Shown here: one piece after another, positions 45,675 through 55,958 of the stretch
Layout: each line of letters starts with the position of its first letter
How positions within the stretch are numbered: position 1 is the first letter of the stretch
Assembly (NCBI GenBank): GCA_963733395.1
Contig: CAVTCZ010000017.1
Span: 137,688-201,687 of the forward strand
Source: JADKAV01 sp963733395
GTDB taxonomy: Bacteria > Actinomycetota > Actinomycetes > S36-B12 > UBA10799
DNA: 64,000 nt
Direction of reading: 5' to 3'
Program-made: the position numbers and the translations under genes
Notes under the pieces: model-generated
The model's input: the letters and a program-made list of their open reading frames with translations, nothing else
The model's database searches: none
What the model was told of the DNA's origin: nothing

Positions 45675-46064
45675 GTGATGTTCGGTGCGTGCGACCCGCA
45701 CCTGATCACCGGGGTGGTGGCCGACATTGAGAACTCTGATCGCGACCCTGTCGTTGTTCAGGCCGCCGCCGCGCCAGTGGCTGGGGCCGTCGCCGAGATA
45801 GCTCCGGCGTTCGTCGCGGAGACATCTGAGAAGTCCGATGGCTCCCTGCGCGTCGACATATGGGAGACGGCCGTGGTGAACTTCGCGGACCTGCTGCCCG
45901 AGGACCGCCAGGAGGCGTGGGAGCAGGAGAGCGGGGCATCCTGGCAGGTCGCGACCAGTGGGGGCGGTCAGATGCAGGATGTGCCGTCAGCGGCGGTCGG
46001 CGCCCTACGAGTTGCTGATCCGGCGCCGGGGCCGTTCAGCCGCGGGCGAGGTCGGTCGGATTGA
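45675..46064 (+). CDS. Hypothetical protein, uncertain
   Basis: A 129-residue acidic frame (VVADIENSDRDPVVVQAAAA, then EIAPAFVAETSEKSDGS and FADLLPEDRQEAWEQESG) whose end overlaps the Uma2 gene on the other strand. Codon positions up to about 45960 look coding-like; the last 35 residues are disordered and probably spurious. No domain, signal or convincing ribosome site. Confidence 0.3.
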   Translation: MMFGACDPHLITGVVADIENSDRDPVVVQAAAAPVAGAVAEIAPAFVAETSEKSDGSLRVDIWETAVVNFADLLPEDRQEAWEQESGASWQVATSGGGQMQDVPSAAVGALRVADPAPGPFSRGRGRSD

Positions 46065-46578
46065 GGGTGACGGGGAACGGGGCAGAGACCTCGATGGTCT
46101 GGTCGCCGCGTGCGGTGGCGATGTGTGCGTAGTGCCCGTCGGTGAGTTCCAGGATTGTGATGGCCGGGGCGTCGGGGTCGACGAGCCAGTAGGAGGCGAC
46201 GCCGAACTCTTCGTACATGCTGCGCTTGCGTCCCTCGTCGAGCCAGCGGGTGGAGGCCGACGCGAACTCCACGGCGAGCAGCGGTGCGCTCGGCAGGTCC
46301 CGTTCCGTGAAGGCGGTCTGTGGCGCCACGATGATGTCGGGCTCGACCACGTTCGGTCCCAGCACTACGTCGAACGGTGCGTAGATGACTTTCAAACCAG
46401 TGCCCATGCTTGCAGACCACAGCGTCCGGTAGAGCGCGCCGCTGATCGTCTGATGCGGGAGTCCCGGCGCCGGTGTCATGACGAATGCGCCGTCGATGAG
46501 CTCGTGTCGGAGTCCGTCGTCGGGCAGGGCGTCGAGGTCGGCCCGGGTGAGCAGGTTGCCGGTGGCCATGACTGCCAT
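46036..46578 (-). CDS. Uma2/DUF820-family PD-(D/E)XK nuclease
   Basis: 180 residues. The restriction-fold pattern is VEPDIIVAP (catalytic Asp) followed by PLLAVEFASASTRWLDEGRKR (Glu and helix), with YEEFGVASYWLVDPDAP strand-helix after it. These are the core of Uma2 proteins, widespread in actinobacteria and cyanobacteria, usually in many copies and of unsettled function. Start ATG 46578 with a GGAGG-like site (rev. comp. of TGCCTCCTTCGG). Downstream of it on the plus strand lies the uncertain ORF at 45675. Confidence 0.85.
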   Translation of the reverse strand: MAVMATGNLLTRADLDALPDDGLRHELIDGAFVMTPAPGLPHQTISGALYRTLWSASMGTGLKVIYAPFDVVLGPNVVEPDIIVAPQTAFTERDLPSAPLLAVEFASASTRWLDEGRKRSMYEEFGVASYWLVDPDAPAITILELTDGHYAHIATARGDQTIEVSAPFPVTLNPTDLARG

Positions 46579-46853
46579 GGTGCCTCCTTCGGTTCCACGG
46601 GTCTAGTCTGCGCTCGGTTGTCACCAGTGGCGTTCGCCGTCCACAGGGGCGGTGGTCGTCAGTCGTGGGCGAGGTCGGCCGGGTTGGCCGGTGGTGGGGA
46701 GCCGTGGCTGGGGTGTCCTGCGAGGCCTCGCTGACCCATCTGGCCCGACCGGACTTCGAGCAGCAGTCGGTCGCCTTCAGCGCGTCACACGACCGATCGT
46801 CGTACCAATCAGTCCCGATCGCGACATACGCCTCGCGTGCCAGGCCAATGCGG
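46579..46853. other. Interval without a gene
   Basis: Between the SNF2 stop and the Uma2 start, both on the minus strand. No terminator-like hairpin is evident. Confidence 0.5.
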
Positions 46854-49800
46854 TCATCCTTCGATCAGTCCGCGGATGTCGTCGGCGGTGAGCGGGGCCC
46901 CCATGAGGCCACCTTCGTCGACGACCCGGGAGAAGAGCTCGCGCTTGCGCTCCTGGAGGGCCACGACCTTCTCCTCGATGGTCGCCCTCGGAGACGAGGC
47001 GGTAGACCATGACCGTCTTGTCCTGGCCGATCCGGTGGGTCCGGTCGATGGCCTGCGCCTCGACGGCCGGGTTCCACCACGGGTCCAGGACGAACACGTA
47101 GTCGGCCTCGGTGAGGGTGAGCCCGGAGCCGCCGGCCTTGAGACTGATCAGGAAGACCGGTGCGTCACCGTCGGTGAACTCCGCGATCCGCTTCGGCCGG
47201 TTGCGCGTGCGGCCGTCGAGGTAGACGTGCTCGATGCCTTCGGCGTCGAGCCGCTGGCGGACGATCGCCAGGAACCGGGTGAACTGGCTGAAGACGAGGC
47301 ACCGGTGCCCCTCGGCGACGACCTCGACGAGTTGCTCGATCAGAGCCTCGACCTTGCTGGAGTGCGACGTTGGCCGGAGCATCGGGCACGACGAGGTGCA
47401 CGTCGAGGCTGAGTTGACGCAACTGGGTCAGGGCCGTGAGGATCGCGACCCGGTTGTGGTCGACATCGTCGAGCAGTCCGAGAATGCGCTGGCGCTCGCG
47501 CTGCAGATGCGTGTCGTAGATCCGGCGGTGCGCCGTGTTGAGCGGGACGGTCACCACCTGCTCGATCTTCGGCGGCAGGTCCTGGGCCACAGCCTCCTTC
47601 GTGCGGCGCAACATCAGCGGGCGGATCCGGCGCCGCAGGGTGGCCAGCAGTTCGGGGGAGGTACCGGACTCGATCGGCTTGCGGAAGAGCTCACCGAACC
47701 GCTGGGGCGATGGGAACAGGCCCGGTGCGGTGATGGACAGCAACGCCCACAGATCCATCAGCGAGTTCTCCAGCGGGGTGCCGGTGATCGCGATCTTCAC
47801 CGGCGCCTGCAGGGTGCGGGCCACCTGGTAGGTCCGCGACTGGTGGTTCTTGACGAACTGCGCCTCGTCGAGGACGAGTGCGCTCCAGTCCAGCTCGCCG
47901 TAGTTCTCGGCGTCGATGCGGAACAGTGCGTAGGACGTGACGACGACGTGGGCGCCTGCGATGGCGTCGCGCAGCGAGACCCCGGACTTGCGCGCGGTCT
48001 GCGTGATCGTGGCCACGGACAGCCCGGGGGTGAAGGTCTCGGCCTCTGGTGCCACGTCGCGACCACGCTGGTGGGGGCCACGACCAGGATGGGCGCGTCC
48101 GGTGTCAGGGTGCCCTGCGTGCGGGCCCGCTCGGCCGTGGTCAGCGTCTGCAGCGTCTTGCCCAGCCCCATGTCGTCGGCCAGGATTCCGCCCAGTCGGT
48201 GGTCCCACAGGAAGGACAGCCACTGGTATCCGTCGAGTTGATAGGGCCGCAGCGTGGCTGCCAGCGACGGCGGCGGCTCCGGGTGCGGCAGCTCGTCGAG
48301 GGCGAGCAGGGCTCCCACCGAACTGCGCCCACCGCTGGCTCTGCTGGGCGACGACCCCCAGGTCGACCAGTTCCTCCCACAGGCCGGCCTGGTAGCGGTT
48401 GATCCGCAGCTGGTCGGGCTCGCGGTCCTGCAGGGCGCGGGCCTCCTCGACGATCCGGCGGAGGGTCTGCAGTTCGGGTCGGTCCAGGGAGAACCAGGCG
48501 CCGTCGTCCAGGATCAGCTCGTTCGTCGCCCAGCGCCAGCGCGGCCAGCAGGGTCACCAGTGGCACTTCATGGTCCCCCACCGTGACCAGGATCTCCAGA
48601 TCGAACCAGTCCTCGTGGTCATGCGCGTCGGGCGTGGCGATGTCGTGGGTGGACGACGGACACGACCGGCGGGCCGTCGACTTCGATGTAGTCCAGGGGT
48701 GAGCCGACGACCGTGACGTCGACGTCCTCCCGGGCTTGCAGGACGGGCAGGATGTCGCGGATGAATGCGATGGTGGACCAGTCCTGCAGGGTCGGTTCGA
48801 TCACGACCCCGGGCCGGGTCTTGCCGGGAAGGGGAGTCGTCAGTCCCGCAACCGTGCCGAGGATGTCGAGGCTGGACAGCAGCGCCTCCTCCGCAGCGGC
48901 GTCCCGGGCCACCGGATCCTGAGCGGTCGTGCGCAGCAGCGGGACCGCGATCGTCTCGGTGCCCACTGTGTAGTGGAAGGACCACTGCAGATGTGTTCGA
49001 TGGCCGTCGTCGAACGTCACGCGCAGCGCGAGGCACGGCGGCTGCACCTCGGGGAACGTGACGCTGTCGTCGGAGGACTCAACGCAGGCGAGTTGCCGAA
49101 GTGCGGGGTAGTACTGCGTGAGGAACCGGGTTGCATCGTGGGCTGGGATCGTCAGGCAGTCGACCGAGTCCACCAGTTCGGCCATGCTGGCGGTGAGGGG
49201 TTTGGTCAGGCGGGCGAGGGTCAGGCCGTCCCGCGTCGAGATGTAGACACCGTGAGCGGGGTTGCCCAGAGGGACCGGTGCACCCTGCGCGCCGGGTACC
49301 CGTAGCAGGGGCCGCACCACGATGTCCCGGTCAGATCCCTCGCGGCTCGTGTCCAGCACCATCTCCGCCGGCTCCGGCCAGACCATGACGGGCTTGTCGG
49401 CCTTCGATCCCGTGACCAGGACGACGCCGGCTGTGAGCGCGTCTTGGAGAAGGCGCCACAAGTTGGGGCCCAGCCGGTCGGTGGAGATCGACTGCCCGGT
49501 GCTGTAGTAGTACTGCGTCCTGGCCTTCTCCGCCACGGTGATCGCCGCGAGGGCCTCCTGCTGGGCTGGATCGAAGTGCCGCCATTGGTACGAGTACTGC
49601 ACATCGGACCAGGAGATGCCGCTGCGGATCCAGGCACCGGAGGAGCCGCGCATCAGCGGGCGCAGTTGCAGGTGGGGATGGGCTTGGTACGGACCAGGGG
49701 TCCTACTCACCTCGATGAGCAGAGCCAACGGTGCGTGGGCCTGGGACTGACCGGATGCGCCGGCGCCGCGCACCACGGGGGCCAGCACCCCCTCCCACGG

Positions 49801-50202
49801 AGGGGCCGTCGGCGCGGCTGGTGTCGTCGGCAGTCGCGACTGTGCCTCCAGAATGACGGCCACCACGTGTTTGCAGTCCCCGCCCAGGGGACAGCTGCAC
49901 CTGCTGAACACTTCCAAGTACTCCGTGGGCCCCGACGGGGAGACCAACTCGTCATCGGACGCCACGAGCGTGGTGTAGGGACGGGTGCCGAGCACTGTTG
50001 CCACGATCGTCCGACCGTCCGGCTGGACGTTCATGGTCACAACCGATCCCTTGCGTTGATAGGCGGCGCCGCGGCGGACTGTGGTCTCGCCGAAGAGGTC
50101 ACTCAGATCGGGTCCGGTGATGTGCCGGACCCATTCCGGCGGGGTTTGGCCGCTGGGGGTCGCGACGATCGTTGCCTTGGGATGAGCCACGTCATGCAGC
50201 AT
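46854..50202 (-). CDS. SWIM zinc-finger / SNF2 helicase, about six frameshifts
   Basis: The first 500 residues (start ATG 50202) are intact and include a SWIM finger (CSCPLGGDCKHVVAVI near residue 115). The helicase half lies in changing frames. GGILADDMGLGKTLQT is Walker A, LVLDEAQFVKN the DEAQ box, ITGTPLENSLMDLWALLS follows, then SKVEALIEQLVEVVAEGHRCLVFSQFT, ISLKAGGSGLTLTEADYV and DPWWNPAVEAQAIDRTHRIGQ (motifs IV-VI). It ends GLIEG. Breaks lie near 48640, 48540, 48340, 48060, 47385 and 46985. The restored protein of about 1100 residues is a normal bacterial SNF2/HepA-type remodeller acting on DNA or RNA polymerase; cellular target unknown. Confidence 0.85.
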
Positions 50203-51520
50203 AAGCAGGGGTCCGGACAAAGATCCGCATCCCACCGGTGGACCCCTCCTCCGGTTCCACGCTGACACCCCCCGGTCACGTCCGTGGTCCCGCCAGAGTC
50301 TGCCCGATGCGGGGTCACGTGAGAATCCTGGGTCGACAACGACACTGACAAGACCCCCATCCGACCGCCCGCCACGATGCGGAACAGTCGTCCCCCCGAC
50401 ACCCAAGCCACCGAGCCGGTGGTCCAGTTCAGGCACCCGCCGGCGCGGATGCGCCGGGAAACGGCAAGGGCAAGACCAACGCGACGCACCATCTGGTGGG
50501 GCGGTTGAAGAAGCACATGAGCGACGTGGGCGCGCAGGTGGTGTCTGACGTTCGGGCCGACCAGCCCGCGCTCACCGACGAGGAGGCCCTACCGGCCTGC
50601 CCAGAAGTTCTTCGGGGAGGCGCCGCCACGAGACTCACGCTGACTCCCGGCGCGGCGAGGCGTAGCGGCTCTTCGCAGCGAGGCGGCCAGACTAGCCGTC
50701 CTGCTCGGCTCGAGCACGTAAGTCGTAGAACCCGACGCGATACCCCGTGCTGGGCGCAGAGGTGCTCACCGACCCGCGAGGAGCGTCCTGCGGCCACGTC
50801 GCGACCTGCAACCGCACATCCATCCCAATCGATCTCTTCGCCATGCCTGCAGCCTTGCTGCAGAGCACCGAAGTGTCCGGGATGTCGCGACGTAGAACTG
50901 TCCGGTATCTCTGACACAGACACCCCCGAAAACCAGCAACCGCGCAACACTCGCGTCCGGCTGCCAGCAACCGCGCAACACTCGCGGCGCGAGGGAAGCG
51001 GACTCTGACGAGGCCGCTGCGAAGGTCCTGGGCCTATCTCGCGCGGCCCGATTTCGGGGAGCAGCCGGTGGCCGATGTGAGGCAGGCGTAGCGGGCCTTT
51101 CAGTAGGTCAGCGGACGGTCGGTGACAGTGCCGTCCCGGCCCGCGGGTTCGAGGTGCATCTCGCCACCAGTTTCGATTCCGGTCGATGTATCACGTCGCG
51201 ACGCCCGCGGCAGGAAGGCCACCGGATCGACGCCGGCTCCGGGCGGCTCCACGCGGGGACCGGTGATCTCGGATCGCAGCATGAGCAGCGCGCCGACCGC
51301 CCGTCAGGATGCCCGTGCCCCCACCTGCGCCGGCCTCCTACTTGTGTTCCTGGTTCGACAGGGCCTACCTGCAGATCCAGGCTCCGATCACCGGTCGCTC
51401 CATCGATCTGTCCAGTTCCGGCGCTGCGCCAGGACTGAACCCTCTGTTCTGGCGAAGTCGACGCGACACACCGGCATGTCCGGGCGACTTCGCAACAACA
51501 ACGGCGGAGAGGGGCCGCAA
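50203..51520. other. Long interval with one gene scrap and a palindrome half-copy
   Basis: Near 50443-50643 a plus-strand scrap reads KGKTNATHHLVGRLKKHMSD, then DVRADQPALTDEEAL, and after a frame change AQKFFGEAPPRDSR with TGA at 50641-50643. It looks like the end of a real but lost gene. The rest (50644-51520) has no supported ORF apart from the repeat at 50925-50985. Confidence 0.5.
50925..50985. repeat. Family A half-copy (right arms only)
   Basis: CACCCCCGAAAACCAGCAACCGCGCAACACTCGCG and, after about 10 nt, a second CCAGCAACCGCGCAACACTCGCG. This matches the right side of 18672-18798. Only a decayed left arm is seen. Confidence 0.75.
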
Positions 51521-53869
51521 TCACCCTTGCGGAATGTCGGCGATGTCGCGCAGCGGTGGCCCCTGGAAGGTCACGTTCAGTTTCGTGACCGGGGTCATCC
51601 ATTTGAAGTCGAACGGCTTCTGCCTGTTGCCGTAGGCCCCGACCGGCCAGCCGCCGCCTTCTCCGATGGTGGTGGGTACCGGCCAGTTGTTCCCGTATGC
51701 CGTCGCGATGGGGCTGCCGTCCTGAGCGTTGACCTTCAGCCCGGGCAGGCTGATCGTCGGCGAGGCGGTGCAGCCGAACTGCGTGGGCACTGCAGGGGTC
51801 CCGTCCAGCGTAACCATGTCCTGCATGTTCGCCGGGGTCACCGTGCCTAGGGCCACGGCTTGGCTGTTGCCGGCGGAGGCGGCCTGGATCGACACCGGCT
51901 GGTTCGCCGCGTTCGGTGCCAGATAGGGCGTGTTGACGCCACTGGTGGCGTTGGCGACCGATTCCTGGATGTACACCGGCTCACCGTCGGCGTTCACGCC
52001 GAAGAAGTTGACCAGCCAGTCGGCGTTCTGCGGGAGTTGCCCCGAACCGTTGGTCGCGGTGTTGGCCAGGGTGCTCTGTTCGACCGTGGTCGGAGCACCG
52101 TCGCCGAACGGTGTCGTCAGCGACGCGGTCATCTGGGACAGGTCGCAGCGCAGCGTGTAGTTGCCGGTGGAGTCCACGCTGGCGGTCATGGTCGGCGCCT
52201 TGCCCTCGTTCAGCAGACCGGAGCTGTACTGGGGGTTCGTCAGGTAGCTGAGCTGGATGGACATCTCTGCATAGGTCGTGTATTTGCAGACGGAATAGGG
52301 ATCGCTGGATTCTTTGCCGTACGCCTTGCACTCCATCGCACCGTCGGGGAATCCGGGGTTGGGTCCCACATACTGGATCAGCCCGTCCTGAAAGGTTGCG
52401 GAGCCGCCCGTGTAGGCCCCCGATGAGGCGTTCGGGGAGACCATCGGCGCCGGCGCCCCGCCGTTCCAGTAGTAGAGGGCGTTGGTCTGTGCGCCCAAAG
52501 CCTGCTGCAGCGGGCCGGCGATGAATTGGCTGGTCGGGGTGTCGGTGAAGGCACCCTGGTTGCCCGCTGCGAAATTGCCAGCGGAGGTATTGCCTGCCCA
52601 CGTGTTCGTGGCCGGCCATTCGGCCTGGGTCGGGTCCGACACCCCGTTGGTCCCGAAGCCGGTCACGACCGTGCTCAACCCGAACAGCTGCGGATACTGC
52701 GAGGTGTTGTTGCAGGTGTCGACCTTCAGCCCTCCGAAGAAGGAGACGATGAACCGCACGCTTGCCGCGGCAATGGCACCCACCATGCCGCCGTCGGTGT
52801 AGGTGCTTTCGTTGAACGCCGAATCCGCCGCGTTCTGACCAGCGGCGTTTGCCGAGTTGACCAGGTCGGTCGCCAATGTCCCTTGCGTGCCGGGGGCATT
52901 GAGGCCCTTCTCGCCCCCGTACAGCCCCGGTGCTGGGGGAGGACCGTCGTAGCCGGGGAACACCGTCCAGCCCTGGGGCATGGCGAAGGTGAACGTCAGG
53001 GTGTCACCGGCGTTGGCCGTCTCGGGCGCGGGCGCCGGCGGGCTCGGATTCGTGTACGTGGTGGGTGCCGAATACATGCACTGGATAACCGGCTGGAACG
53101 AGACTTGCTGTTGGAACGGGGAGTTGTTGCTCACGTTGATGTTGTTGAACCATGGCGTGTCCGCGTCGCTGGCGCCGGGAGGCATGGTCGCATAAGCGAG
53201 CTCTGCCGCCTGGGCCTTCGAGCGCCGCAGCAACTGGCGCTGCTTCATAGCCCCCGCGGTGGCCCGCTGCACCTTTGCCTTGGACCACTTTCCTTTCACC
53301 AACGGGCCAGAGCTGATCTGGATCACCTCGTGCGGGGAGCCGCCCTTCTTGGTGTCCTTGCGGTGGCTCACGGACACCGCCACGGCCGCCCGTTGGCCTT
53401 TGAACCCGCGGTCGCGCAGTTTGTTCGAGGCGTTCTTCGACAGGGGTACCTTGATGGTCAGCACGCCGGCCCTTTCGACCTTGCGGGTCTTGTGGGTCCG
53501 CATCAGAAGTGCACCGTCGGGCAGCAGTGCGACCGAGCGGGGCTTGTTCACCTTGCTGTACTTCTTCTTGCCCACGGCCACCCTGAGCCGCACGCGGTCC
53601 TGGCGCAGACCCTTGCTCGCTCGGGTGCGTTTGGGGTCGACGAACACCTTCGCCACCACCGTCAGCTTGCCCTTGCTGCCGCCGGACAGGTACGGGTACT
53701 GGACCCACTGCGGTGCGTTGCCCGCCCTTGGCGCCTGATTGGCCGCCGGTGCCGCTTGGACCTCGGACCCGGCTGCGGGCGCCGCGGGCACGCCAGCCTG
53801 GGCCACGCTCGCGGGCGCCACCGCAGCGGCGGTCGCGAGAGCAGCAATCACAGCAACAGCGCGGACCAT
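51521..53869 (-). CDS. Large secreted protein of unknown function
   Basis: 782 residues. ATG 53869 opens a signal peptide (MVRAVAVIAALATAAAVAPASVAQA). After an Ala/Pro linker, residues 55-190 are basic and Ser/Lys-rich (KVFVDPKRTRASKGL, VRLRVAVGKKKYSKV), resembling the basic tails of other secreted proteins here. The remainder (about 220-782) is rich in Gly, Asn, Thr and Pro with many aromatic residues and a few Cys (VIQCMYSAPTTY, DGAMECKAYGKESSDPY, YTLRCDLSQM). It may be a surface or matrix protein. No enzyme motif. Intact frame. Confidence 0.7.
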   Translation of the reverse strand: MVRAVAVIAALATAAAVAPASVAQAGVPAAPAAGSEVQAAPAANQAPRAGNAPQWVQYPYLSGGSKGKLTVVAKVFVDPKRTRASKGLRQDRVRLRVAVGKKKYSKVNKPRSVALLPDGALLMRTHKTRKVERAGVLTIKVPLSKNASNKLRDRGFKGQRAAVAVSVSHRKDTKKGGSPHEVIQISSGPLVKGKWSKAKVQRATAGAMKQRQLLRRSKAQAAELAYATMPPGASDADTPWFNNINVSNNSPFQQQVSFQPVIQCMYSAPTTYTNPSPPAPAPETANAGDTLTFTFAMPQGWTVFPGYDGPPPAPGLYGGEKGLNAPGTQGTLATDLVNSANAAGQNAADSAFNESTYTDGGMVGAIAAASVRFIVSFFGGLKVDTCNNTSQYPQLFGLSTVVTGFGTNGVSDPTQAEWPATNTWAGNTSAGNFAAGNQGAFTDTPTSQFIAGPLQQALGAQTNALYYWNGGAPAPMVSPNASSGAYTGGSATFQDGLIQYVGPNPGFPDGAMECKAYGKESSDPYSVCKYTTYAEMSIQLSYLTNPQYSSGLLNEGKAPTMTASVDSTGNYTLRCDLSQMTASLTTPFGDGAPTTVEQSTLANTATNGSGQLPQNADWLVNFFGVNADGEPVYIQESVANATSGVNTPYLAPNAANQPVSIQAASAGNSQAVALGTVTPANMQDMVTLDGTPAVPTQFGCTASPTISLPGLKVNAQDGSPIATAYGNNWPVPTTIGEGGGWPVGAYGNRQKPFDFKWMTPVTKLNVTFQGPPLRDIADIPQG

Positions 53870-54058
53870 GGGTGCCTCCCATCCGTACCCGGAGAACGCA
53901 GACTACAGAACCGCCTCAACAGAAGTCGATCATGTGGCGTGAGTCACTCTGACGGTGTGTCAGCGCGTCCGGTTCCCGCATGTGCGACGGCTCCTCTCGG
54001 CCCCGCCATCGTCACTGCGGGTGCGCCGACGGACTCACCGCCCTCGGCCCCTTCGTTA
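53870..54058. other. Interval without a gene
   Basis: Divergent leader of the secreted-protein gene. I see no supported feature. Confidence 0.5.
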
Positions 54059-54300
54059 CCGGGACATGGCCAGGAAAGGCTTGTCCCCTTTCGAATGGCG
54101 AGAAGGGACTCATGTCGGCAGAAGCACGAGCAGAGGTCGCAGCCCGGTGTACACCGACGCTCTCGGGCCGAACGAGATCTGCACGCGGGCCGGTCCGGTT
54201 CCCGCAGCGGCCCCCGGCATCACCGGCGGAGTCGCAGCCAGCAGGTCCGGCATTCGGAACCCCTCCGCGGCAAGCCTGCGGATGATCGCCTGATCCTCCG
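54059..54300 (+). pseudogene. Scar of a SARP-regulator 5' end, partial duplicate of 60121-60280
   Basis: The leader and first about 100 nt align with the regulator at 60173. The upstream ACATG..CC.GG..AGG.TT word and ATGGCG....GGA.TCATG are shared. ATG 54112 matches ATG 60173, CGCAGCCCGGTGT matches exactly, and the frame RSPVYTDALGPNEICTRAGP matches RSPVSIDVLGPIQVRTSAGP. A one-base gap near 54138 breaks the frame, and similarity ends near 54210. The rest of the gene is absent. Confidence 0.75.
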
Positions 54301-54510
54301 AACTGGTGACACTCCCATCGTGGAGACGTGTTCGTCTTCTCACCGCCGAAACTGACCAGTTTTCGAGCGCCGTCGACATACCGGTCGTCAGTCCAGTTGC
54401 CGCTGACAATCGGACTCCGGAGCGGTCGCGCTGCTATGGTCATGCGCAATGTACGCGGAGCAGTCCGCGAGACGTTGACGCAACGTCCAACCTGCGAAAG
54501 GTATGGGTCC

Positions 54511-54873
54511 ATGTCCTACAACTCGCCACCCCCGCCACCCCCTCCGCCTCCTGGCGGCCAGCCGCCCCCGCCGCCTCCTCCGGGTTCCTACGGAGGTCAG
54601 CCGATGGGTATGCAGGGAAAACCCAACAACTACCTCGTGTGGGCCATCCTGACGACCCTGTTCTGCTGTCTGCCCTTCGGCATCGCCGCCATCGTCTCGG
54701 CGAGCAAGGTCGACTCGTTGTACGCCACCGGTCAATACGCCGAAGCGCAGCGCGCTTCGGACAGTGCGAAGAAGTGGAGCATCTGGGCCGCTGTGGTAGG
54801 CGGTCTGTTGGCTGGTGGCTACTTGATCTTTGTGGTGATTCTGGGCATAGCCGCAGGGTCGAGCGGCTCCTGA
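54511..54873 (+). CDS. CD225/dispanin-family membrane protein
   Basis: 120 residues. The first 35 are Pro/Gly-rich (SPPPPPPPPPGGQ and similar). Then comes the CD225 core: NYLVWAILTTLFCCLPFGIAAIVSASKVD, the intramembrane helix with the CCLPFGI signature, a basic-acidic loop (YAEAQRASDSAKKWS) and a transmembrane helix (VVGGLLAGGYLIFVVILGIAAG). Bacterial dispanins are of unknown role, often beside DUF2752 genes, as here (25 nt upstream of it). ATG 54511 follows GCGAAAGG. Confidence 0.9.
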   Translation: MSYNSPPPPPPPPPGGQPPPPPPPGSYGGQPMGMQGKPNNYLVWAILTTLFCCLPFGIAAIVSASKVDSLYATGQYAEAQRASDSAKKWSIWAAVVGGLLAGGYLIFVVILGIAAGSSGS

Positions 54874-54898
54874 GGTAGCCGCTGATCGCTGAGTGACG

Positions 54899-55321
54899 AT
54901 GGCAACGCAGAGCCCCGCCCCTGGATCTACTCGGTGGCCCGCTGACACCCCGGGTGGATCTCCAGCGGGCACCTTTCGGCAGTTGGGACCGAGACTGGGT
55001 CCGTTGGGATTCGTCGTTGCGCTGGCCGTGGCAGTGGCCGTGAGGGATCCGCACGAGTCCGGCTCGTGGGGGCTATGTCCGACCTATGCGCTGCTCGGCG
55101 TGTACTGCCCAGGTTGTGGATCCTTGCGCGGATTGCACGACTTGACCCAGGGGAACGTCGTCGAGTCCGTTGGGCATAACGCGCTACTCATCCCCGGCAT
55201 ACTGTTCCTGCTGTTCGCAGCCGTGAAGCGACCGGGGTCGCGATGGGCCACGATCTGGCTGGTCGCCTTCGTTGTGTTCACTGCTGCCCGGAACATCCCC
55301 GGGAGCGTGCTCGCTCCCTAG
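54899..55321 (+). CDS. DUF2752 membrane protein
   Basis: 140 residues. A hydrophilic start precedes LGPLGFVVALAVAVAVRDPH. The family signature CPTYALLGVYCPGCGSLRGLHDL (paired Cys and GC-G-x-R) is near residues 60-80. Two further helices follow (NALLIPGILFLLFAAV, WATIWLVAFVVFTAARN). DUF2752 proteins are small membrane proteins, function unknown. ATG 54899 is preferred over GTG 54893, both being in frame. Likely co-transcribed with the CD225 gene. Confidence 0.88.
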   Translation: MATQSPAPGSTRWPADTPGGSPAGTFRQLGPRLGPLGFVVALAVAVAVRDPHESGSWGLCPTYALLGVYCPGCGSLRGLHDLTQGNVVESVGHNALLIPGILFLLFAAVKRPGSRWATIWLVAFVVFTAARNIPGSVLAP

Positions 55322-55393
55322 CGTCCCTGTCGGGCGCAGGGGGTGCTGTCGCGGGGCGAGAGTGATTGAATGGCACTCCGACGAGGAGGAACC

Positions 55394-55585
55394 ATGAGCG
55401 AGAACCCGACCGACGCCTTCGCCGAGCCGGCCCGTATCGTCACCGATCAGGCACAGGAGATCGACCCCGCTGCCGCCCCTGCCAGAGAACCTGACGAACA
55501 GTTCGAGGCCGACCAGGCGCAGGAGATCGACGGTGCCGGCGATGAGCCGATCGAGCCAGGCGATCTGCCCCGCGAAGGAGGATGA
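55394..55585 (+). CDS. Small, very acidic hypothetical protein
   Basis: 63 residues with a strong site, GAGGAGGAACC, before ATG 55394. The sequence is rich in Glu, Asp, Pro and Ala and contains the word DQAQEID twice (VTDQAQEIDP, EADQAQEIDG), suggesting a duplicated 25-residue unit. It is presumably disordered. No family recognised. Confidence 0.6.
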   Translation: MSENPTDAFAEPARIVTDQAQEIDPAAAPAREPDEQFEADQAQEIDGAGDEPIEPGDLPREGG

Positions 55586-55958
55586 CACCGGGCACGGGCA
55601 CCTGCTTCCACTTCTTGACCAGCCGGCCACTTGCCGGGCCTCTCCAACTCCGGTTTCCCCAGGACCCTTCGCCGTTCGAGCGAGTTGGCGTTGCCAGCCC
55701 GACTGACTGGCGGGGAGTCGATGAAGGCGAACGGCAAGGCGCGCGTCGTCACAGGCAGTACTGGGCTGGGCCAGGCCTGTGCTGCACCTGCTCGACCGCA
55801 GGAGGCGGCGCGCAACCGCGCACGATGCACTTGGTGAGAAGTTGTGCCGCCGGTGAGAGAGGACACGCGTGCAGTCGCTCACCCACACGACAACGGCTCA
55901 CCAACGGGACCGCCGGTGGTGAGCCGTTGGAACCGCGCGGACTTGCTACCGTCGGGGT
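55586..55958. other. Gene-free interval with family C repeats
   Basis: No supported ORF. Hairpins are at about 55852-55929. The thioredoxin start GTG 55959 follows immediately, so that message has a very short or no leader. Confidence 0.5.
55852..55929. repeat. Family C hairpins (copy 2)
   Basis: CAACGGCTCACCA (55891-55903) pairs exactly with TGGTGAGCCGTTG (55917-55929). A second GGTGAG/CTCACC pair lies within 55852-55883 around GGACACGCGTG. Words CACGCGTG and CTCACCAACGGGAC are shared with 18472-18525. Confidence 0.7.

Noticed and set aside
54110..54409. 99-residue minus-strand ORF
   Set aside because: The plus strand here aligns with the SARP regulator leader, so this frame is its shadow.
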